Positions 1-5,143 of a DNA stretch of 13,830 nt are shown here, piece by piece. The stretch's first letter is position 1. The number at the start of each line of letters is the position of its first letter. The position numbers and the translations under genes were made by a program. Source of the stretch: Porticoccaceae bacterium UBA4026 (GTDB lineage: Bacteria; Pseudomonadota; Gammaproteobacteria; Pseudomonadales; Porticoccaceae); NCBI GenBank assembly GCA_002382445.1, contig DGAQ01000031.1, positions 22,744 through 36,573 on the forward strand. The letters are read 5' to 3'. Below the pieces are notes generated by a model. It saw only the letters and a list, made by a program, of their open reading frames with translations, searched no databases and was not told where the DNA came from.

Positions 1-1
1 C

Positions 2-706
2 CTGATTATTTCAGACCTACATCTTTCTCCTGAACGCCCGGTTATTTTCCGGGCGTTTTTGGATTTCATAAAAGATCGTGCTGCCTTGGCTGACGCGCTT
101 TATATTCTAGGGGATCTCTTTGAAGCCTGGGTTGGCGATGACGACCCCAGTGATCTCGCTGTTCAGACGAAGGCCGCTCTATTGCAATTGAGTAATGATG
201 GAGTGCCTGTCTATATCCAGCGCGGCAACCGCGATTTTACTCTCGGCGCCCGCTTTATGCGTGAGAGCGGTGCCACTTTGCTGGCTGATCAGGAGCTTAT
301 TGAATACTACGGACATCGTGCTCTAGTAATGCATGGTGACTCTCTTTGCATTGATGATGTCGAATACCAGCGTTTTCGTCGAAAGTCCCGAAACCCTATC
401 TATCTTTGGTGTTTGGTTCACCTGCCATTGTGGGTGCGGCAGAAGATCGCCAGTGATTGGCGACGCAAAAGCGCCACCGCCAATAGCAACAAGGCTAGCG
501 CAATAATGGACGTCAATGCAGAGGCGGTAGCTGAGGTCATGGCGAAGCATTGCGTTGACACCCTCATTCATGGCCATACGCACCGGCCGGGCAGACACGC
601 GTTAAGCAATGGTGAACGTATAGTCCTCGGCGACTGGGAAGCAAATGGATGGAACCTCATCATAGACGAGAGAGGTTTTGAGCTAGAATCCTTTCCCATC
701 CTTTAA
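2..706 (+). CDS. lpxH: UDP-2,3-diacylglucosamine diphosphatase (5' end cut by window edge)
   Basis: LpxH hydrolyses UDP-2,3-diacylglucosamine to lipid X and UMP at the inner face of the cytoplasmic membrane, the fourth step of lipid A synthesis. The reading frame runs from the window edge (first full codon at 2) to the TAA at 704-706. It shows the calcineurin-like metallophosphoesterase motifs in order: SDLHL (D and H ligands), LGDLFEAW, RGNRDF, MHGDSLC and HGHTHRPG. Compared with E. coli LpxH from memory, only about three N-terminal residues lie outside the window. A TTG at 59 is in frame but would remove the first metal-binding motif, so it is not the start. The C-terminal GDWEANGW stretch resembles Pseudomonas-type LpxH. 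The next gene is 102 bp away and probably has its own promoter. A terminator-like hairpin sits inside the first codons. Identification is secure. Confidence 0.96.
   Translation: MIISDLHLSPERPVIFRAFLDFIKDRAALADALYILGDLFEAWVGDDDPSDLAVQTKAALLQLSNDGVPVYIQRGNRDFTLGARFMRESGATLLADQELIEYYGHRALVMHGDSLCIDDVEYQRFRRKSRNPIYLWCLVHLPLWVRQKIASDWRRKSATANSNKASAIMDVNAEAVAEVMAKHCVDTLIHGHTHRPGRHALSNGERIVLGDWEANGWNLIIDERGFELESFPIL
33..60 (+). terminator. Terminator-like hairpin inside the lpxH coding sequence
   Basis: A perfect 9-bp inverted repeat, AACGCCCGG (33-41) and CCGGGCGTT (49-57), with a 7-nt loop, runs straight into five T (56-60). This has the full shape of a Rho-independent terminator. It lies within lpxH codons for the conserved N-terminal region (ERPVIFRAFL), not between genes. 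Seen directly; whether it terminates transcription is unknown. Confidence 0.5.
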
Positions 707-761
707 ATTTCAAAAAATGTCCCCATTACAATGAATCTAACTAGCTATCCGCTGTCGTATC

Positions 762-767
762 TATAAT
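762..767 (+). promoter_or_regulatory. Candidate -10 element for yccA
   Basis: A perfect TATAAT lies 41 bp upstream of the yccA ATG, in the 102-bp gap after lpxH. I see no good -35 hexamer at 16-18 bp spacing and no TGn extension, so an activator or a weak -35 would be needed. The gap has no clear terminator for lpxH. Confidence 0.4.
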
Positions 768-808
768 ATTGCAGCTTTATTGATATCGCCTTTAATGGAA
801 GGGTAATT

Positions 809-1486
809 ATGGAAACTGAAAAGTATCGAACTAGCACGATGTCGGGTGGTATTCAAAGCACTGCTCTTAGCCCTGAGGTTACCAAAGTGCTTCGCAGTAC
901 GTATATGCTGCTTGGGACGACCATCGCCTTCAGCGCTCTTATGGCGGGCCTATCGATGGCCATCAACGCTCCCTATTTTGGATTGGTGACCCTAATACCC
1001 TACTTCTTCTGCTTATGGATGACGGAGAAGAACAAAAACACCTCTAAAGGCTTGTTCTGGGTGTTCGCACTAACAGGTTGGCTGGGCTTTACTCTGGGAC
1101 CTATTTTGAGTATGTACCTAGCGGTTAAAGGCGCAGAACCTATTATGTTGGCCCTCGGTTCAACAGCCTTGGTATTTTTTGCTTCTTCAGCTTACGTGTT
1201 AACCACGCGAAAGAATCTTAGCTTTATGACCGGGTTTTTGATGGTTGGTATGCTGGTCGCCTTTATTGCCGCGATTGCTAATATATTTTTACAAATTCCG
1301 TTACTGTCTCTTACGATTAGTGCGGTATTCGTCTTTTTATCTGCTGGTATTATCATGTGGCAAACCAGCGCTATTATTCATGGCGGCGAGCGCAACTATA
1401 TATCTGCAACCGTGACCCTCTTTGTGATGATTTATAACCTGTTCCTAAGCCTGCTCCAGATCTTTGGTATCATGAGCGACGATTAA
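809..1486 (+). CDS. yccA: YccA, Bax inhibitor-1 family modulator of the FtsH protease
   Basis: YccA is an inner-membrane protein of the Bax inhibitor-1 (BI-1) family. In E. coli it is a substrate and modulator of the FtsH protease that limits degradation of jammed SecY translocons. The 225-residue product is close to the E. coli length of about 219 and shows seven hydrophobic segments, at roughly 30-50, 54-73, 79-98, 111-131, 138-160, 165-187 and 197-220. Stretches shared with E. coli YccA include LGPIL, SAYVLTTRK, ANIFLQ and IIHGGE-NYI-ATV. The ATG at 809 follows a good Shine-Dalgarno sequence (GGAAGGG, about 797-803). The gene appears monocistronic: TATAAT upstream and a strong terminator downstream. 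The N-terminal cytosolic tail of about 25 residues, the part by which FtsH is known to engage YccA, is present. Confidence 0.94.
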   Translation: METEKYRTSTMSGGIQSTALSPEVTKVLRSTYMLLGTTIAFSALMAGLSMAINAPYFGLVTLIPYFFCLWMTEKNKNTSKGLFWVFALTGWLGFTLGPILSMYLAVKGAEPIMLALGSTALVFFASSAYVLTTRKNLSFMTGFLMVGMLVAFIAAIANIFLQIPLLSLTISAVFVFLSAGIIMWQTSAIIHGGERNYISATVTLFVMIYNLFLSLLQIFGIMSDD

Positions 1487-1508
1487 TGAAACGGTATACG
1501 TTTGGCTC

Positions 1509-1537
1509 AAAGCCCTGTTTAATAGCAGGGCTTTTTT
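1509..1537 (+). terminator. Rho-independent terminator after yccA
   Basis: AAAGCCCTG (1509-1517) pairs perfectly with CAGGGCTTT (1526-1534) across an 8-nt loop, and the right arm merges into a run of six T (1532-1537). It begins 22 bp after the yccA stop codon and ends 17 bp before the tusE ATG, so it should isolate yccA from tusE unless there is read-through. Confidence 0.88.
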
Positions 1538-1554
1538 CATCAGCGGTATAATAA

Positions 1555-1857
1555 ATGCCTGACGACAAGAAATATCTTTCTAAAATTCCACAGTGGTCTA
1601 CCGAGAATGCTACCGCCCTAGGCCTAGAGCAAGACATACAGGTGGCGGATGAACACCTTGAAGTGTTGTTATTGGCAAGAGCCTTCTATGGCAATTATGG
1701 GTTCTCTCCCTCAATGAGGCCGCTGTGTAAGACCGTTGCTGCAAGCTTGGGCTTAGACAAAGGCCGCAGTATCTATCTGAATCAATTATTTCCTGGCAGT
1801 CCGGCCAAGATCGTAGCCCGTTTGGCTGGCCTGCCTAAACCGAAGAACTGTCTGTAG
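1555..1857 (+). CDS. tusE: TusE, sulfur carrier of the tRNA 2-thiouridine relay (DsrC family)
   Basis: TusE receives persulfide sulfur from TusBCD and passes it to MnmA for 2-thiolation of U34 in tRNA(Lys, Glu, Gln). The 100-residue protein has the DsrC/TusE signature: QWS near the N-terminus, ARAFY in the helical core, NQLFPGSPAK, then AGLPKPKNCL, in which Cys99 is the conserved penultimate cysteine. The second cysteine of true DsrC, eleven residues earlier, is Ala88 here; this favours the TusE role over sulfite reductase. The protein is about nine residues shorter at the N-terminus than E. coli TusE, and a TAA directly precedes the ATG in frame, so no earlier start exists. There is no evident Shine-Dalgarno sequence, and a TATAAT (1547-1552) almost touches the ATG. 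No tusBCD genes are in the window. The next gene starts 11 bp downstream. Confidence 0.92.
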   Translation: MPDDKKYLSKIPQWSTENATALGLEQDIQVADEHLEVLLLARAFYGNYGFSPSMRPLCKTVAASLGLDKGRSIYLNQLFPGSPAKIVARLAGLPKPKNCL

Positions 1858-1868
1858 GGGCCCGACTG

Positions 1869-2213
1869 ATGAAACCTTTAAGTGAATATCCCTGTGCCGC
1901 CACACCGCGGGATGCTGCCAAGCTGTCGAACAGCGAGCAACGCGAGTTAGCAAAGCAGATAGCGGAGTGGAACATCGATCTTAATGACGGCGTAGCACAG
2001 CTTTGCCGTGTTTATCGGGTAGGTAACTTTATTCAGGCGATGGCCTTTGCTAATGAGATTAGTTTGATTGCCGAAGAGGGCGACCACCACCCTGCCCTTT
2101 TGGTTGAATGGGGTCGTATTAAAGTGTCATGGTGGAGCCACAGTATTGGTGGACTGCATCTAAATGACTTTGTAATGGCCGCGAAAACCGATGAGATATT
2201 CAAGGCATTATGA
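1869..2213 (+). CDS. phhB: Pterin-4-alpha-carbinolamine dehydratase
   Basis: This enzyme dehydrates 4a-hydroxytetrahydrobiopterin (pterin carbinolamine), recycling the cofactor of aromatic amino acid hydroxylases. The 114 residues cover the whole family fold. The signature is GDHHP with His73 and His74, then His91 seventeen residues after the second histidine, matching the catalytic His61, His62 and His79 pattern of the mammalian enzyme. Conserved W-RIKVSWWSH and a D at 100 follow. GGGG just upstream of the ATG (about 1858-1861) serves as a ribosome site. No phenylalanine hydroxylase (phhA) is in the window, so its partner is unknown. In bacteria lacking phhA the family is often kept with an unclear or molybdopterin-related role. 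The stop overlaps the trmA start (ATGA), so the two are translationally coupled. The family is certain; the symbol is by homology. Confidence 0.92.
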   Translation: MKPLSEYPCAATPRDAAKLSNSEQRELAKQIAEWNIDLNDGVAQLCRVYRVGNFIQAMAFANEISLIAEEGDHHPALLVEWGRIKVSWWSHSIGGLHLNDFVMAAKTDEIFKAL

Positions 2214-3319
2214 CTGAACTATCAACACCATTGATTGACTACAGCCCCGACAACTATCAACAGCAACTCGAAGACAAGATTGACGTCTATAAAAGTGCAC
2301 TTGCGGCTTTGGGTGACTATGCTGTTGAGGTGCATCCTTCAGCTCCATTGAATTTCCGTATGCGTGCCGAGTTTCGAATTTGGCACGAAGATGGCTCTGC
2401 TCACTATGCGATGAATCGAGCAGGGGACAAACGTCCCTATATTATCGATAATTTCCTCATCGGTGGCTCACTGATCAATCAGCTAATGCCCCTGCTGCTA
2501 GATGCTGTGAACAGTAACCCTGTCCTGAGTAAACGGCTATTTAGCGCAGAGTTTTTGACCACCACAAGCGGTGAAGCTCTGATTACCTTGATCTACCATA
2601 GGCCATTAGATTCCATTTGGGAGGTCGAGGCTCGAAAAGTTCAGAATGATCTAAATATTGCCATTATTGGACGTAGCCGAAAACAAAAGGTGGTTTTAGA
2701 TCGTGACTATGTGACTGAAAAACTGACTGTTCGGGGTCGCGAGTACCTCTATCAGCAAGTGGAGTCGGGCTTCACGCAACCCAACGCGGGTATCAATCTA
2801 AAAATGCTTAGTTGGGCCAGCGAATGTTGTAGTGATATTGCCAAGGATACTGATCTACTTGAGCTGTATTGTGGTAATGGCAACTTTACTACCGTTCTTG
2901 CTCAACATTATAGAAATGTTCTGGCCACCGAAGTATCCAAGGTCTCTGTTACCTCCGCTCAACGTAATTTTGAACAAAACGACGTCGATAATGTCACCGT
3001 GGTGAGGCTCTCTAGCGAAGAGATGACCCAAGCTCTAAATGGGGTTCGGTCGTTTAGGCGGCTTAAAGCTATTGATTTGGATAGTTATAACTTTTCAACT
3101 ATCTTCGTCGATCCGCCGCGGGCTGGATTAGACAGCGGTACGTTGAAATTAGTCGCTCAGTTCGATCAAGTACTTTATATATCTTGTAACCCGGAAACTC
3201 AAATGGGGAACTTGTCTGAACTGATGAACACACACGAAATACAGAGAGTAGCGGTATTTGACCAGTTTCCTTGGACTCACCATTTGGAGAGCGGTGTTCT
3301 CTTAAAGCGGCGTAGTTAA
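2210..3319 (+). CDS. trmA: tRNA (uracil-54-C5)-methyltransferase TrmA
   Basis: TrmA uses S-adenosylmethionine to make 5-methyluridine at position 54 of the T-loop in tRNA. The 369-residue product is close to the E. coli length of 366. Visible features: an N-terminal RNA-recognition region with FRMRAEFR, the SAM-binding LELYCGNGNF (about 217-226), the FVDPPRAGLD motif with Asp301, the catalytic nucleophile Cys326 in ISCNPET, and the general base Glu360 in the C-terminal THHLESG. The Cys-Glu spacing of 34 equals that of E. coli Cys324/Glu358. The TrmA-type C-terminus and short length, without a TRAM domain or Fe-S cysteines, exclude RlmC and RlmD. The ATG overlaps the preceding stop by 4 bp with AAGG 4 nt upstream. 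Its stop codon overlaps that of the convergent DUF2489 gene. Confidence 0.96.
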   Translation: MTELSTPLIDYSPDNYQQQLEDKIDVYKSALAALGDYAVEVHPSAPLNFRMRAEFRIWHEDGSAHYAMNRAGDKRPYIIDNFLIGGSLINQLMPLLLDAVNSNPVLSKRLFSAEFLTTTSGEALITLIYHRPLDSIWEVEARKVQNDLNIAIIGRSRKQKVVLDRDYVTEKLTVRGREYLYQQVESGFTQPNAGINLKMLSWASECCSDIAKDTDLLELYCGNGNFTTVLAQHYRNVLATEVSKVSVTSAQRNFEQNDVDNVTVVRLSSEEMTQALNGVRSFRRLKAIDLDSYNFSTIFVDPPRAGLDSGTLKLVAQFDQVLYISCNPETQMGNLSELMNTHEIQRVAVFDQFPWTHHLESGVLLKRRS

Positions 3320-3777
3320 ACTAACCGGAGTCTTGTCAGCTGTTCGGCACTGGCCTTAATAAAGTCACTGTACTTGCTTTCAATGGCGGTTCTTTCTTGG
3401 GTCAACCGATTCTTTTCACACTTCTCTAGCGCCTTCCAATCATCAAGTATGGGAATATGGGAGGTGGCTTCAGCGAGTTGTTGGAACACGGAAAAAAGGT
3501 TTTTTTCATCGTGATTTGCAGTGATTTTTTGGCTCAAAAACCCAATTCGCATTGCTGCCTCGGTCTCAGATATATCTTTCTGAATCAGCGCCTTGGCAAT
3601 GATTTGCACGGATTGTCTAGCCTCCTTGTCATTGTATTCAAACTCAATCCTAAGCTCTTCCTCAGCCTTATTCCGGCGAGATTTTTGTCGCTTTAATTGT
3701 AAACCCAAGTACAGGGCATAACCCGTTAACAGGAGCACAATAATACCGCCAATGGTGAGTGCGAGGGGATAACTCAC
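3316..3777 (-). CDS. DUF2489 family membrane-anchored protein of unknown function
   Basis: This 153-residue protein has one N-terminal transmembrane helix (about residues 6-26), a basic stop-transfer stretch (QLKRQKSRRNK), then a cytosolic, largely helical domain. That domain contains QIIAKALIQKDISETEAAMRIGFL in two pieces (SVQIIAKALIQ and SETEAAMRI), which I recognise as the DUF2489 pattern; it ends in a charged helix. No catalytic motif is visible and the family has no assigned biochemical role. It starts with GTG; the start overlaps the rmuC stop (GTGA on the minus strand), and a GAGG about 10 nt upstream within rmuC supports this start. It is therefore the second gene of an rmuC operon. 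The stop overlaps the trmA stop from the opposite strand. An A7 tract in the coding strand (3500-3506 as T on +) is a point to check for sequencing error, but the frame is intact. Confidence 0.75.
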   Translation of the reverse strand: MSYPLALTIGGIIVLLLTGYALYLGLQLKRQKSRRNKAEEELRIEFEYNDKEARQSVQIIAKALIQKDISETEAAMRIGFLSQKITANHDEKNLFSVFQQLAEATSHIPILDDWKALEKCEKNRLTQERTAIESKYSDFIKASAEQLTRLRLV

Positions 3778-5054
3778 GATGTTTCATCCTCATCACCAGC
3801 GTCGCTTGAGTCGAGGAGTCCCTCGCTCCGACTGGCAATTGAAACTACATCGTCAGGAAGGCTTTTTTTGGCCTTTGCGCCTAACTTCTTAAGTTCTTCT
3901 GTCCGTCTAACCAGATTTCCGCGTCCACTGACCAAGCGTTTGTGCGCCGTGTCCCAAACCTCTTTGCTCTTATCTAGATGCCGGCCTACGTCTTCAAGCG
4001 CCTCGACATAAAGAACAAACTGATCGTACAGAGCCCCTGCCTTGTCAGCAATAACCTGTGCGTTTCTATTTTGGTCGGCATAGCGCCATAGGTTCTTAAT
4101 TGTTCTTAATGTCACCATCAGGGTGCTTGGACTGACTAGAATAATGCCCCGATCATAGGCGTCGCGCATAATTTCAGGGGCCCGATCTAAGGCCACCATA
4201 AAGGCCGCCTCAACCGGAATGAAGATCAATACAAAATCAAGGCTATTGACCCCCTCTAAGCTCTCGTAATCTTTAATACTTAGACCTCTAATATGAGCGC
4301 CGAGGGAGGCTAAATGTTGTTTTAAGCACTGTTGTTTAACGTCCTCCTCCTCTGCATGAAAATAACGCTCGTAATCAACTAGGCTGACCTTGGCATCAAT
4401 GATGATATCTCTGCCTTCCGGCAGATGAATAATCACGTCGGGATTACGCCGTTTCCCATCTTCGTCTTTTAAGGCGACCTGAGTGTCATACTCGCGGCCC
4501 TTTGATAGACCAGAATCCTCAAGTAGCTTCTCAAGAACAAACTCGCCCCAATTGCCTTGAGCCTTATTATCACCACGCAGAGCATTCGCCAAGTTGACAG
4601 CGTCGGCGGAAATTTGCATGGTTTGTTTTTGCAGCTCAGTAATGTGGCCAACAAGTTTGTTGCGATCTGCATTTTCTTTGTCGTAAACAGTTTCAACCTG
4701 TTTACGAAAGTCCCCTATATCTCTGCGCAAAGGACTGAGAGACACCTCAAGTGCCTCTTTACTCTGAGCTGAAAACTTGGCTTGCTTGTCATCGAATATA
4801 CGATTTGCTAGGTTTTCAAACTCTTGACTGAGGTTTTGCTTAGCATCCTGTAATAGCTTCAACTGGGCTTCATACTGAGATTGCTGATTTGACAGTTTCT
4901 CTTCAAGAACCCTGTTCGTTGAGAGCAGTTCTGCATAGTCAATAGGGGCCGTTCCGCTTTCTTTTGATCGCGCAAAAAACACGCCCATGACCAATCCGAC
5001 GGTGAGGCCAACCAAAGTGGCAAAAACTAAACTCAAACTAAACGCAAATTCCAT
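3774..5054 (-). CDS. rmuC: DNA recombination protein RmuC
   Basis: RmuC limits inversion at short inverted repeats in E. coli and is predicted to be a membrane-tethered nuclease with a PD-(D/E)XK-like core. From the ATG at 5052-5054 the protein is 426 residues: a transmembrane helix at about 4-27, a long coiled coil (about 40-150), then the conserved RmuC domain beginning near GNWGE (167-171). The nuclease-like signature is NPD (Asp206) followed by IDAK (Asp220, Lys222). FIPVEAAF, SPSTL and the RTIKNLWRY stretch are also typical. A TTG nine codons upstream (5081) is in frame but has no ribosome site and would place polar residues before the membrane helix, so I prefer the ATG. Its stop overlaps the DUF2489 start. 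It is divergent from the AddB-like gene across an 89-bp gap. Confidence 0.94.
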   Translation of the reverse strand: MEFAFSLSLVFATLVGLTVGLVMGVFFARSKESGTAPIDYAELLSTNRVLEEKLSNQQSQYEAQLKLLQDAKQNLSQEFENLANRIFDDKQAKFSAQSKEALEVSLSPLRRDIGDFRKQVETVYDKENADRNKLVGHITELQKQTMQISADAVNLANALRGDNKAQGNWGEFVLEKLLEDSGLSKGREYDTQVALKDEDGKRRNPDVIIHLPEGRDIIIDAKVSLVDYERYFHAEEEDVKQQCLKQHLASLGAHIRGLSIKDYESLEGVNSLDFVLIFIPVEAAFMVALDRAPEIMRDAYDRGIILVSPSTLMVTLRTIKNLWRYADQNRNAQVIADKAGALYDQFVLYVEALEDVGRHLDKSKEVWDTAHKRLVSGRGNLVRRTEELKKLGAKAKKSLPDDVVSIASRSEGLLDSSDAGDEDETS

Positions 5055-5143
5055 GTCTTTATTGTAACAGTCTACTGTCAATTAGATCATTGTTTTGCGA
5101 TTATAGGGGCCTATTTTTTTATAAAGCGATTGACTAAGCAACT
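5055..5143. promoter_or_regulatory. Divergent control region between rmuC and the AddB-like gene
   Basis: Promoters for both directions must lie here or nearby. On the plus strand, TTGCGA (5095-5100) and TATAAA (5120-5125) are separated by 19 bp, a weak sigma70-like pair ending 18 bp before the ATG. On the minus strand, a perfect TTGACA (5081-5076) and TACAAT (5066-5061) are only 9 bp apart, too close to work together. A perfect 12-bp palindrome, ACAGTCTACTGT (5067-5078), fills the space between them and could be an operator. I see no LexA box. Confidence 0.4.

Noticed and set aside
323..598. Antisense open frames such as this one inside lpxH, and others within the AddB/AddA-like genes
   Set aside because: They lie fully inside well-supported genes, show no family resemblance and have no ribosome sites; they are shadows of the coding strand.
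59..706. lpxH starting at TTG 59, after the hairpin at 33-60, with the hairpin as the terminator of an upstream gene
   Set aside because: Codons 2-58 encode the conserved LpxH N-terminus, including the SDLHL metal-binding motif, so coding continues through the hairpin.
1487..1554. tRNA gene between yccA and tusE, as E. coli has serT nearby
   Set aside because: The 68-bp gap holds only the terminator and a TATAAT; no cloverleaf or T-loop sequence fits.
3492..3506. A AAA AAC slippery heptamer (minus strand, in frame) in the DUF2489 gene as a -1 frameshift site
   Set aside because: The -1 frame stops after about nine codons and no clear stimulatory hairpin follows; the A7 and T6 tracts are more likely chance.
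5055..5081. RmuC starting at TTG 5081 (nine extra residues)
   Set aside because: No ribosome site, a rare start codon, and polar residues ahead of the membrane helix; the ATG at 5054 gives a normal N-terminus.
5055..5143. SOS (LexA) control of the repair genes
   Set aside because: No CTGT-N8-ACAG match in the region; the palindrome present has the half-sites in the opposite order with a 2-bp centre.
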